Source: Mesorhizobium sp. AR02
Lineage (GTDB): Bacteria > Pseudomonadota > Alphaproteobacteria > Rhizobiales > Rhizobiaceae
Assembly (NCBI RefSeq): GCF_024746835.1
Contig: NZ_CP080530.1
Coordinates: 924,423 to 988,422 of the forward strand
Direction of reading: 5' to 3'
DNA: 64,000 nucleotides
A program made the translations under genes and the position numbers. The notes beneath the pieces are model-generated. The model was not told where the DNA came from. It did no database searches and worked only from the letters and a program-made list of their open reading frames with translations. Below are positions 8,554-17,258 of the stretch, piece after piece (positions within the stretch are counted from its first letter, which is position 1; the number at the start of each line of letters is the position of its first letter).

Positions 8554-9519
8554 TCAGCTAAAGCGACTAGTTTTGTCTATCACATTCTCCAGCGGCTTTC
8601 CTGTCACCCAGCGCTCAAGATTTTCGATGAACTTTGCTACGACATGGCCTCGCCAGCCATGGAGGTCCGCCGACATATGAGGTGACACAAACACCTGAGG
8701 CATACTCCAGAACGGATGATCCTTGGGTAGCGGCTCCACGGCAAAAACATCAAGCAAAGCGGTCCCTATCCGACCATCTTTGAGTGCTTCGAGCAATGCG
8801 TCCTCGTCCACCAAGCCGCCACGGCCGATGTTAATAAAAGATGAGCCAGGCTTCATTTGTGAGAAACGCGTCTTGTTCATAACTCCCGCAGTCTCAGAAG
8901 TTAACGGCAGAGATAGAATGACGGCGTCTGCTGCAGGAAGGAGATATTCAAGTTCATCCATTGAGTGCCTGCGACCAAAGAGAGGGTCATTCATGGTTTG
9001 GTGACGCCCAACCGCGATTACATTCACGCCTACTGCGCTTAGTAGGTTAAAAATCTCCCGGCCAATCGCGCCCGGCCCGATCAAGAGGACAGTTTGCCCT
9101 CTAAGCGCAAAGGTCTCTCTCTTTTTCCATTCCTTGGTATGCTGGAACTTTATGGTGTTTCGAAAATCCTTAGCCACCATCAGCAGTAATCCAAGAACAT
9201 ATTCTGCTATCGGATATTCAAAAACCCCGCGCGTGTTGGTTACCACGATCTCCGAAGACGCTAGGTCACTCGACAGGGCGGCATCAACCCCCACGCCAGC
9301 GATATGGATCCATTTGAGTTTTGGGGGTAAGGGATTGTTGCGAATTACTGGGTTAAAAATGTCCCAGAGTAAGAACCCGTCAGCATCCTGTAATTCCCGT
9401 ATCGCTTCGTCCGTGCTTTGAGTGAGGACTATATCTGCTAAGTTGTCAGCCTCGCTTAAGAAAGTAGAACTCTGGTCAAATGCCACCGGTAGTAGGGCGA
9501 CGATTTTTCGTCGGGGCAT
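8554..9519 (-). CDS. D-isomer-specific 2-hydroxyacid dehydrogenase
   Basis: A 321-residue NAD-dependent dehydrogenase. The start at 9519 (MPRRKIVALLPVAFDQSS) has GAGAGG seven bases upstream; a longer frame to 9687 would begin without such a site and overlap the small ORF at 9597-9770. The nucleotide-binding loop is LLIGPGAIGREI. The catalytic Arg (GRGGLVDEDALLEAL), Glu (LLDVFAVEPL) and His (VFVSPHMSAD) of the family are all present. Substrate unknown. It is the last gene of a leftward group after a flavin monooxygenase and a 57-residue ORF, which suggests reduction or oxidation of a 2-oxo/2-hydroxy acid released by the monooxygenase. Confidence 0.85.
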   Translation of the reverse strand: MPRRKIVALLPVAFDQSSTFLSEADNLADIVLTQSTDEAIRELQDADGFLLWDIFNPVIRNNPLPPKLKWIHIAGVGVDAALSSDLASSEIVVTNTRGVFEYPIAEYVLGLLLMVAKDFRNTIKFQHTKEWKKRETFALRGQTVLLIGPGAIGREIFNLLSAVGVNVIAVGRHQTMNDPLFGRRHSMDELEYLLPAADAVILSLPLTSETAGVMNKTRFSQMKPGSSFINIGRGGLVDEDALLEALKDGRIGTALLDVFAVEPLPKDHPFWSMPQVFVSPHMSADLHGWRGHVVAKFIENLERWVTGKPLENVIDKTSRFS

Positions 9520-9596
9520 TTGAATCCTCTCGAAAGTTGACAAGAAACTAGCTGATACCTCGAAACTAGCCAAGGCCGCGTTGGGGTAGTCGGTAT

Positions 9597-9770
9597 TCAT
9601 CGCATATGACGCGCATAGGCTTCGCCGAACACGCCCTCGGTCGAGCGAAACGATATACGCATGCCGTTGTTTTTGATCCCCAGACACCGAAAACCATCCG
9701 CACTAATCTTGAATTCGGGGTCGCGGGCTGCAACAAGCGGTTCGGCGATGGGAAGGGTATTCAAATTCAT
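9597..9770 (-). CDS. small ORF between monooxygenase and dehydrogenase
   Basis: A 57-residue frame from the ATG at 9770 (MNLNTLPIAEPLVAARDPEF then KISADGFRCLGIKNNGMRIS) with GGTGGAG immediately before the start. It begins 40 bases after the monooxygenase stop codon and ends about 78 bases before the dehydrogenase start, on the same strand. Composition is protein-like. No family recognised. It may be a real small operon protein or the truncated start of a larger one. Confidence 0.4.
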   Translation of the reverse strand: MNLNTLPIAEPLVAARDPEFKISADGFRCLGIKNNGMRISFRSTEGVFGEAYARHMR

Positions 9771-9809
9771 CTCCACCCCCGCTTTGAGGTGAAAGAATTA
9801 CCGCACTGA

Positions 9810-11102
9810 TTATGCCTTGATCGTTTCCCTCAGAGTCGAGCCCGGATACTCCTTGCGGAATAGACCGCGCTTCTGGAGGATCGGGACGACCGATCGTGTG
9901 AAGGCCTCGAAGGAGCCGGGCATCTCGGTGGGCGTCACGATGAAGCCATCGCAGCCCTTATTTTCGAAGAAATCCTGAAGCTGGTCGGCCACGGTCTCGG
10001 GCGTGCCCACGACTTGAGGGCAGAGTTCGCTTATGGCAAAATGCTTTGCCGCTTCGCCGAGCGTGAGATTGTTGGCCTTGGTGCCTTGAAGGATGATATC
10101 GAAGGAGCCGCGAGAGCCGGTTTCTGCCGGGATGTCGATGATCGGCTTGTCTATCGGATACTGCGACAGATCGATCCCGGTATGGGCCGACATGAAGGGG
10201 ATGCCGAGGCGAGGGTCGACCAGGCCATTGATGTAAGCCTGCTTTTCGAGGGCAAGCGATTCTGTTTCGCCAACGATTGGGTCCACCGAGACGAGGATGG
10301 CGCAGTCGTCCGGATTCCGCCCCGCCTTGCCGACGCGATCCTTCATCTCGGCATAAAATTCTTGCATGTCCAGCAACGAATGCTGAAGCGTAAAGACAAG
10401 CTCGGCGTGGCTGGCGGCAAAATCGCGGCCGCGCGGTGAGGATCCGGCCTGCATGATGACCGGATGCCGCTGAGGGCTCGGCGGGACGGTGAATACGCCT
10501 CTTGCCCCCACGTATTTCCCGACGATCTCGGTGCGACGCATCTTCGCCTCATCGATGAAGTCGCCGCTTTCCTTGTCAAGGACGAGCGCGCCGTCAGCCC
10601 ACCCCGTCCACAAGTCGAGGCACACTTTCAGGACCTCCTCGGCACGGTCGTAACGTTCACTGCGCGGCAGGATCGCCTCGTCGCCAAAAATCTGCGCCTC
10701 CAGGTCGCCTGCAGAAGTCACAATGTTCCAAGCGATGCGACCGCCGCTCAGCACATCAAGCGAGGAAAGCACTCTGGCTATCGCATAGGGTTCTTGGAAA
10801 GTCGTCGATAATGTCACACCGAGTCCGATGCGCGACGTCGCCCGCGCCATCATCGCCACTAGCGGGACGGGATCAAGCAGCGACATCTGCCCGCCTCGCG
10901 CCATAGTGATTTCGTTATAGAAAGAGAGAACATCGGCGAAGAATAATCCGTCAAATCTCCCGGCCTCTAGCGTCCGCGCCAGCGTTTCCCAGAACGCGGG
11001 GTCGAGAAACCTGTTCTCTGTTTGCGGATGGCGCCACATGGCATGATGATGGCAAGTTGGCCCCGCCATGAGAAACGCTACAAACTTCATCTGACGCGAC
11101 AT
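9810..11102 (-). CDS. NtaA/SnaA/DszA-type flavin-dependent monooxygenase (LLM class)
   Basis: A 430-residue luciferase-like monooxygenase of the nitrilotriacetate/dibenzothiophene-sulfone type. These enzymes use FMNH2 from a separate reductase to oxidise C-N or C-S bonds. The start at 11102 (MSRQMKFVAFLMAGPTCHHH) has GAAGGAG upstream; the 24-residue longer frame does not. Family features are the early MAGPTCHHHAMWRHP region, RATSRIGLGVTLSTTFQEPY, the GRIAWNIVTSAGDLEAQIFG segment and PVIMQAGSSPRGRDFAA. Length is normal. No reductase gene is adjacent. First gene of a leftward group with the small ORF and the dehydrogenase. Substrate unknown. Confidence 0.88.
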   Translation of the reverse strand: MSRQMKFVAFLMAGPTCHHHAMWRHPQTENRFLDPAFWETLARTLEAGRFDGLFFADVLSFYNEITMARGGQMSLLDPVPLVAMMARATSRIGLGVTLSTTFQEPYAIARVLSSLDVLSGGRIAWNIVTSAGDLEAQIFGDEAILPRSERYDRAEEVLKVCLDLWTGWADGALVLDKESGDFIDEAKMRRTEIVGKYVGARGVFTVPPSPQRHPVIMQAGSSPRGRDFAASHAELVFTLQHSLLDMQEFYAEMKDRVGKAGRNPDDCAILVSVDPIVGETESLALEKQAYINGLVDPRLGIPFMSAHTGIDLSQYPIDKPIIDIPAETGSRGSFDIILQGTKANNLTLGEAAKHFAISELCPQVVGTPETVADQLQDFFENKGCDGFIVTPTEMPGSFEAFTRSVVPILQKRGLFRKEYPGSTLRETIKA

Positions 11103-11675
11103 TCTGGGCTCCTTCAATTTGGCGTTTGATGTATATGCTGTTCTCAATGCAAAGGACGTGCCGACTGAGAACACGCCCAGTTAGGTCACTGAGTTACAAT
11201 CGTTTTCCTCAAGCCATCCAAACGATTGTGGAGCTAATGTTAGATTCAGGACCTGATGATCTTGTTCATAGTCAGACATCGCGACGAACCTATGAAAGCG
11301 GGCTGTCGCGCAAGGTCGGTCAGATGCACACCTGTTCGCGAGTGGCTAAAATGGTCAGCTTCAATTTCCGTATCGGGATCGAATGCCGGAAACATCGTCG
11401 TCTCTGATCGAATGCTGAGAGCCCACGGGCGTCGGACGTCGTTCCGGTTCGGCGCTCAATGACAATGCTCGCCGACTAGCTCACCAGTCCGTGTCTTGCC
11501 CAGCAAAACGCGGAAAAGCAGTTGGGCACCTCGATTTACCGCCGTTTCTGAGGCAAGAGGCGCAAGAATGGGCGTGGGTCACTGAACTCGGCATGCTCGG
11601 CGCAGGTTTTCCGCTTTACTGGGTTGATGGGTGGTTGATTTCTGCTTTGTGGCGGCTTTTTCTGCCGCCACACCG
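11103..11675. other. intergenic DNA, no gene recognised
   Basis: This region lies upstream of the monooxygenase operon and contains short frames without recognisable domains. It must hold the promoter of that operon, but I could not assign a -35/-10 or -24/-12 pair. Confidence 0.4.
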
Positions 11676-12728
11676 TCATGCGGACGCGCTTCTCCCCTCG
11701 TGCCAGACGTAGCGCTTTAGATTGTAGGCGAGATTTGTCATGCCAATTTTGGTCGTGGCGCGGGCGATGCCGATGGTGCGGATGAAGAGCTTCATTTGTG
11801 CCTTCTGCCGTGCGAAGACGTGCTCGACGAAGGCGCGGATTTTTGAGCCCCGGCCGTTGGCTCGAGACGTCGTCTCGCTCATCGGCCGACTTTTCGGCTT
11901 CTTCTGGTGGATGTCGGCGATATAGCCGTTCCGATCGAGCCACTCCTCGTTCTTCTTCGAGCGATAGGCGGTGTCGGCCCACACGGTCGAGCCGGTGTTC
12001 CCGCGGTTGAGCACATTGCGAAGCTGCGCCCCGTCATAGGCTGACGCACTCGTGACATTCCAGCCGCGGATGAAGCCGTGCCGGCGATCGATGGCGGCAT
12101 GGTTTTTGTAACCGAAGGCTGGAATGGCGATATCGCGCTGCTGCGCCTTTCCGTCCTCGGCCACTTAGCTTTCGAGAATTTGACCGTCCAGCGCGCGTCG
12201 CGATCCTTCTGCCGCAGTTTCGCGGGCTCATCCTTCCAAGCCTCCGGAACCTTGCCCGCCTTTATGCCGGCCTTCTTGGCATCGGTATTTCGCTGTTTGG
12301 GCGCAGCCCCCCATCGCAAGATAGCCGGCCTTGGCGAGATGCTTGTCGAAACGGGCGAACAGGTTCTCCACCGCGCGGCCCTTCGTGAGATGCTCGCGGA
12401 ACAGCCAGATCGTTTTTGCATCCGGTACCCGGTCGCCGAGCCCCAGCCTGAGGAACCGCATGAAGGAAAGTCGACCCTGGATCTGGAATTCGGCCTGGTC
12501 GTCGGACAGGCTGTAAAGCGCCTGCAGCACCATGATCCTGAACATCATCACCGGGTCGTAGGGAGGGCAACCGCCCTTCGCGCCATCCGAGCGCTTCAGC
12601 GCCTTGGCCAGTGGTTTGCGGAAGACCTCCCACGGCAGCACCGCGTTCAGCTTTTCCAGCGGATCGCCCGCCTCGCTCAGCCGGACATAGCGCTCCTCAA
12701 TATCCTAGAATCCCGCCTGTCCCCGCAT
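11676..12728 (-). pseudogene. IS5-family transposase, multiply broken
   Basis: Start ATG at 12728 behind GGAGG (MRGQAGF), with an immediate in-frame TAG at 12705-12707. Then MLPWEVFRKPLAKALKRSDG and the N-terminal DUF772-like region PPYDPVMMFRIMVLQALYSL. Near 12310 several codons are lost and the frame changes to APKQRNTDAKKAGIKAGKVP. It changes again near 12165 to DGKAQQRDIAIPAFGYKNHA, with the catalytic-domain segment ADTAYRSKKNEEWL and the end FAYNLKR-like NLAYNLKRYVWHEG. At least two frameshifts, a deletion and a stop make it inactive. Confidence 0.8.
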
Positions 12729-13033
12729 CGATCGCCTCCACGCAAATCACCAACGCAGTGAATCAGAAAACGATCGAGTTGGGGAGGTTCTTCGAGGTGT
12801 CCAGTTATCTCGACGCTTATCGAATCTGTTGGACCGGGCCGCAGCCGGTCGGCTGGCGCGACTCCCCCGCGAGGACCCGCGGCAAGAAGGGTAGCGGACT
12901 GGTCGTTTGGTGGGAATGGTCGGAAGACAGAGAGAGGCTCTGACCGCTCAAATCTGTCTCACTTCATAAGTCTCGCTTCCTGCCGACAGGTCAATATTGC
13001 CAAGGCGCAGCTTCGTGCCGTTGGGTGTGCCCG
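12729..13033. other. spacer between IS5 remnant and eutD copy 1
   Basis: I see no gene in these 305 bases. One end of the IS5 remnant must lie here, but no clear inverted repeat was found. Confidence 0.35.
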
Positions 13034-14215
13034 TCATTCGATCACGATCAGTTGGCGCGGACAGCTTGCCAGGCATTCCGCGTGTTTGTCGGTGATCAGA
13101 ATGCTTTCGGTGATCTCTATCCCCCAGTCACCAAACCAAAGGCCAGACATGAAGTGGAAAGTCATTCCAGGGCGCAGTTGGGTACGGTCACCAACCCGGA
13201 AGCTTGCCGAATGTTCGCCCCAGTCCGGAGGGTAGGCAAGACCAATCGAGTAGCCCGTACGGCTCGGCTTTATGAATCCATAGCGTTCGACAACGCGGTA
13301 ATAGGCCTTCGCAACATCTTCGCAGGTATTGCCCGGTTCGGCCTTCTCGAGGCCGGCCGCCATCCCCTCAACAACGGCCTTTTCCGCGTCGACGAACTTC
13401 TGGTCCGGCTTTCCAAGGTAAAACGTTCTTGAGAGAGGGCAATGGTAGCGCTTGTGGACACCTGCCAGTTCGAAGAAAATGCTTTCACCGGAGCGAATAG
13501 CGCGGTCGGACCAGGTCAGATGCGGTGCGGAGGCGTCGATGCCGGCGCCGATCATCGGAACTGCCGCTGGGTAGTCGCCCCAGAAGCCATCAACGCCACG
13601 AGTGGCGGTGTGGTAGATCTCAGCAACCACCTCAGACTGCCTGACGCCAGGCCGGAGCACTTCGGCCACGCGTTGGTGCATCGCCGTTACGATCTTGCCC
13701 GCTGTCTGCATGTACTCGATCTCCCGCGCCGACTTGACGATCCGCTGCCATTTGACCAGACGGGTAGTGTCCTTGAATGCGGCGTTCGGAAGCACCGAAG
13801 AAAGGGCTTCGAAGGCTGCATGGGTGAAATAGTAATTGTCCTTCTCAATCCCAATGACACCAGTGGACCAACCCTGATCCTTGATTAATGAGCCAAGTGC
13901 GGTCATTGGGTGATATTGAGAAGATTGAACGTAGTGATCAGCATACGACCTTATTCGGCTCTCATCCATGTAAATGGTACGACGGGCGCCGTTGGCATCC
14001 ATCTCCCGCCCGAACCAGACGGGATCTTCGTCCTGACGGACGAGCACACACTGGTGCACATAGAACGACCAGCCGTCGTAACCCGTTAGCCACGCCATAT
14101 TTGCGGGATCTGTGACGATAAGAAGATCAACGCCCTCGTGCTCCATTGCCGTTCGGGTCGCCTCAAGTCGGTAGTTATACTCGGAGACCTCAAAACGTAG
14201 TGGGGCGACAGTCAT
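13034..14215 (-). CDS. eutD: ectoine hydrolase (EutD/DoeA), copy 1
   Basis: A 393-residue member of the M24/creatinase-like fold. EutD/DoeA opens the ectoine ring to N-acetyl-diaminobutyrate in the cytoplasm. The DoeA hallmark LLIVTDPANMAWLTGYDGWS followed by FYVHQCVLV is present, as are GVDGFWGDYPAAVPMIGAGI, the active-site stretch SIFFELAGVHKRYHCPLSRT, and LRPGMTFHFMSGLWFGDWGI near the end. The start at 14215 has AAAGGAA upstream. It is very similar throughout to copy 2 at 25309-26493. Here it is alone, with IS66 debris upstream and IS5 debris downstream, and no deacylase beside it. Likely intact but displaced from its operon. Confidence 0.9.
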   Translation of the reverse strand: MTVAPLRFEVSEYNYRLEATRTAMEHEGVDLLIVTDPANMAWLTGYDGWSFYVHQCVLVRQDEDPVWFGREMDANGARRTIYMDESRIRSYADHYVQSSQYHPMTALGSLIKDQGWSTGVIGIEKDNYYFTHAAFEALSSVLPNAAFKDTTRLVKWQRIVKSAREIEYMQTAGKIVTAMHQRVAEVLRPGVRQSEVVAEIYHTATRGVDGFWGDYPAAVPMIGAGIDASAPHLTWSDRAIRSGESIFFELAGVHKRYHCPLSRTFYLGKPDQKFVDAEKAVVEGMAAGLEKAEPGNTCEDVAKAYYRVVERYGFIKPSRTGYSIGLAYPPDWGEHSASFRVGDRTQLRPGMTFHFMSGLWFGDWGIEITESILITDKHAECLASCPRQLIVIE

Positions 14216-14224
14216 GTTTTTTCC

Positions 14225-14640
14225 TTTGAATACGCTCGGTCAGACAGATGCAGCTAGCCCCTGCATGGACGAGCGGCCACTGTCCTTGTGGCCGCTCCAG
14301 ACGCCGGTTTCGATGCCTTCGCCGCCCGCTGGCGCGCGCCGCTCCTTCCTCCATCATCAGCGGCACGAACGCCATGCTTTCCGGCACGCCAGTTGGCTCT
14401 GACGAAGGCGCCGGCGCCAATCACAACTGCCAGCGCGTCGGGCCGGGCTTGCGGGCGATCGCCGCCACCGGTCCCCGGAATCAGGCTGTCGGCCGCCATC
14501 CAGGCTTTCTCGGCCACTGAGCGAGTCCGACGCCCCGTCGGGCCTTGCAGAACCTCCAGCCGGCCACCGTAGCCACTGGTCGAGACGTCCAAATGGGCGT
14601 CCATTTTGCCGTCTGCTCCCACGCGGATTCTCCGTGTCTC
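14225..14640 (-). pseudogene. IS66-family TnpA (OrfA) remnant
   Basis: Minus-strand frames carry pieces of the small IS66 accessory protein: RRTRSVAEKAWMAADSLIPG (helix-turn-helix region), DWRRRLRQSQLACRKAW in a second frame, and MAFVPLMMEEGAARASG with its usual tail in a third. The pieces are in the right order but in three frames, so the gene is dead. It lies just upstream of eutD copy 1 and may have separated it from its promoter. Confidence 0.55.
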
Positions 14641-14945
14641 CGCCGCAGGTTTGCATTCACCTCGTGCGCCGCACGAGGGGAGCGGCGTAGCGCTCTGATG
14701 TCCTTTTGCAAGGCGCGATCTGCGATCCCCGTCTAATCCGCATTTTCGCGGCGACTTCGCGGTTTCTCTACGGCAACCTCGATATGTCTACCAAGGATGG
14801 TAATTCGTTACTGGCATCTCTTTAATACACGCCCCCGTTCTGAGTGAGCCTGCAAAACACGCGTCTGGACATTTACACTTCGTTGTCCCGTGGCACGAGC
14901 CCCTGGCCCGGATTGCTAGTCTTACTCTAGGTCGTGACTTGGACC
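14641..14945. other. intergenic DNA downstream of promoter cassette copy 4
   Basis: Cassette copy 4 points leftward into this stretch, but no open gene follows. The sequence keeps similarity to 5004-5085 up to about 14895 and then diverges. Confidence 0.4.
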
Positions 14946-14962
14946 TTCAACAATCGTGCCAA
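14946..14962 (-). promoter_or_regulatory. sigma-54-like -24/-12 promoter, orphan cassette copy 4
   Basis: The minus strand reads TTGGCACGATTGTTGAA, identical to 4987-5003. The gene it once drove has been replaced by IS66 debris. Confidence 0.55.
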
Positions 14963-15049
14963 CTGCGCCGAGAGAACGTCAGAACAAATTCTCTGCAAAT
15001 CATTCAATGGTTTAAATTGCGTACAGCAGGATTCGTTCTAACACGATCA

Positions 15050-15065
15050 TGTCGTGATCTTGATA
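15050..15065 (-). promoter_or_regulatory. degenerate NifA-type activator site, cassette copy 4
   Basis: tgtcgtgatcttgata aligns with the TGT-N10-ACA site of cassette copy 2, but the last triplet is ATA instead of ACA. Spacing to the -24/-12 site is conserved (about 103 bases), consistent with a decayed duplicate. Confidence 0.45.
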
Positions 15066-15095
15066 AACCCGACAGCAGTTGTCGGTTTTCAGACG

Positions 15096-15449
15096 TCATC
15101 CGGGGATGTCGGTCATGGCTCCTTCGCGATGTCATCCCAGGCGACCTCGCCCACGTGCTGTTGGCGCGGGCCCGCTACTTGCTCGTGGTCGAATATCTCA
15201 GCCATTCGGCTTCGCCCACACAGATCCCGGCGGGCGGATTTCCTGCACCTCCTGCACCTCCTTGCGCCCAATGTGCGAATGATGCGCGGAGTTGGCAGGC
15301 GGAGACGTGCTGTCAGGGTCCCGGACGCCGACCGGGCCATTACCAAGGCAGAATCTCTGAATCTCTCGCTGTTGTCGCCTTTGTAAATTGGCTTCGCAAC
15401 TAGCTGACGCACGCCGGCCAGAATCCATCAGAAATCGGCTTGGCATAGT
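15096..15449. other. intergenic DNA upstream of the cassette, no gene recognised
   Basis: Both strands carry only short, compositionally chance-like frames. Confidence 0.35.
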
Positions 15450-16829
15450 TCAGAGCAGAACTGGTTCAGGTTCGCTGTGCAGCAAATTATGAATGACGTT
15501 CAATCCGCGGTGCAGCTCCTCTTCCGTGGTCGACCCGACTGAAACGCGGACAGCTGGATGATTTTCCGAAATCGCAAATGCTGAGCCGCGCGCCAAGACT
15601 ACGCCCTGCATGCGAGCGTGTGAGACAAACTCATCTTCGGGAAACCGCTCACCAAGGGGAAGCCATATGTGGAGACTTGCACGGTTAGAACTGTATCGAA
15701 CACCTTTGAGAACAGATGCAACCAGCTCGTGCCGCTCAAGAAGCGTTGCGCGTTGCCATTCCACGAATTGTTGGCAGGTTCCATCCTCAACCCACCTTGC
15801 TGCGATTTCAGCGATCAACGGTGTGGCGCTCCAACTCGTGACGATTTGACGATTTTCGACTGCAGGGAGGAGACGTTCTGGCGCCACGAGATAACCCGTG
15901 CGTAGCCCGGACATGATGGGTTTCGTGAAGCTTGTGATATAAATGGTCCGTTCGGGCGCTAGAGCCTGAAAAGTTGGCGGCCTGTTGTCTACGAGCGGCC
16001 CCAGGGCGTCGTCCTCAATGATCTGCAAGTCGTATTTTCGAGCGATCTCCACAATCGCATTGCGCCGCCGCTCGCCCATAATGAATGCGGTTGGACCAAG
16101 GGCATTGGGCATCATGAAGAGCGCGCGAATGACGTGTTGCTGGCAGACGCTTTCGAGCGCATCGGGGATCAATCCCTCCTCGTCAATGGGCACACCCTGA
16201 ACCTTTAGACCAAGATATGAAGCCAATGGCAGCATCACATGGAGCCCTGTCGCTTCGGTAGCGATCGTCATGCCAGGCTGACAGGTCGACATAAAAGCGA
16301 CCGTCAAGGCGGGCGTTCCGCCATTCGTCAAATGTACTGTCCTCTCATCTGTATCGACACCGCAATACTTGAGCCATTCAGTTGCAATCGAGCGATGACG
16401 CGCGAAAAGAGTTCCTGGGCGAGAGCCGAACACGGTGCTCGGCGGCAAGTCGACAGCTAACGCCCCAAGTGTCTCCCGCATACGTTCGAGATGCAGAATG
16501 TCAGAGACGGGCTTCAGGATCGACAGGTCAATCAATCCGGAAGTGCGCAGGGGTGCGTATGGCGTGACAGCTTCAGAATTGACGCTAGGACTTTTGATAA
16601 ACGTTCCGCGTCCAATTTCCCCAGCGACGAGACCGCGACGAGCGAGTTCTTCATACGCTCGAGACACGGTGGGTAGCGAGACCCCGAGCTTAAAGGCAAG
16701 CTGCCTTTGCGGCGGAAGCTGCTCGCCTGGCTTCAAAGCCCCAGAAGAGACGGCTCCCGCGATCTGATCGGCAATCGACAGAAAATACGGCTGCGTAAGA
16801 CGTTCGTTGAGTGGTGTCCATATTGTCAT
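15450..16829 (-). CDS. enuR: MocR/GabR-type regulator of ectoine catabolism (EnuR)
   Basis: A 459-residue fusion of a GntR winged helix (residues about 5-75, IADQIAGAVSSGALKPGEQL then VSLPTVSRAYEELARRGLVA) to a fold-type I aminotransferase domain. The PLP lysine lies in YITSFTKPIMSGLRTGYL. EnuR represses ectoine uptake and breakdown genes and is released by N-alpha-acetyl-diaminobutyrate bound to its PLP. The start at 16829 (MTIWTPLNERLTQ) matches the start of the damaged second copy at 21862. It is divergent from an ehuB start (17145), the usual enuR arrangement. MocR-type regulators are named after rhizopine catabolism. The protein family is certain; the EnuR assignment rests on the divergent ehu genes. 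Confidence 0.85.
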   Translation of the reverse strand: MTIWTPLNERLTQPYFLSIADQIAGAVSSGALKPGEQLPPQRQLAFKLGVSLPTVSRAYEELARRGLVAGEIGRGTFIKSPSVNSEAVTPYAPLRTSGLIDLSILKPVSDILHLERMRETLGALAVDLPPSTVFGSRPGTLFARHRSIATEWLKYCGVDTDERTVHLTNGGTPALTVAFMSTCQPGMTIATEATGLHVMLPLASYLGLKVQGVPIDEEGLIPDALESVCQQHVIRALFMMPNALGPTAFIMGERRRNAIVEIARKYDLQIIEDDALGPLVDNRPPTFQALAPERTIYITSFTKPIMSGLRTGYLVAPERLLPAVENRQIVTSWSATPLIAEIAARWVEDGTCQQFVEWQRATLLERHELVASVLKGVRYSSNRASLHIWLPLGERFPEDEFVSHARMQGVVLARGSAFAISENHPAVRVSVGSTTEEELHRGLNVIHNLLHSEPEPVLL

Positions 16830-16938
16830 GCCCTGGGGTCCTATCGTCGACTCCCTCTGAGGAGCAAAAATCGTACCATTTCGAATAGCGCAACCAGAGG
16901 AAGCAGAGAATAGGAACTTAATGTCATTGTACAATTTA

Positions 16939-16948
16939 GTCAATTGAC
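16939..16948. promoter_or_regulatory. palindrome in the enuR-ehuB control region, copy 1
   Basis: GTCAATTGAC, a perfect 10-base palindrome preceded by CATTGTACAATTTA, is kept in both copies of the enuR/ehuB intergenic region (second copy 21984-21993), where other positions vary. It is a candidate regulator-binding or promoter element. Confidence 0.4.
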
Positions 16949-17144
16949 TTCACATTGACCGATTGTCATGTTTGCACCGGCAGCGGCGAAAACAGCAGTC
17001 TGCCCTAGGTCAAGACGAAGCTCTCGTCATGTACCCGCGGATCGCTCCTAGGTATGTGGCAAGAGCAGCGAGCATCGGAGCAGGATATTCCGATCGATGT
17101 CCCGCAGGCGGCGATCTAGAAGAGCCATCAGAAAGGGAACAGCA

Positions 17145-17258
17145 ATGGCATCAAACATCAAACGCCAGTCTCCTATTGATCCTCGCGGCCTCGCAATTGT
17201 GCTGACCGCAATCTTGGCAATCACAGCGGGGACTGCTGCGATCGCTGATGTCAGCTGA
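17145..17258 (+). pseudogene. truncated EhuB, signal peptide only
   Basis: Reads MASNIKRQSPIDPRGLAIVL and then TAILAITAGTAAIADVS before a stop, which is the signal peptide of the ectoine-binding protein EhuB as in the full gene at 22166. The rest is replaced by the end of an IS6-family element. The leader keeps the GAAAGGGA ribosome binding site. Confidence 0.75.

Noticed and set aside
17145..17258. Possible small secreted peptide
   Set aside because: The sequence is the signal peptide of EhuB duplicated with its leader, so a truncated copy explains it better.
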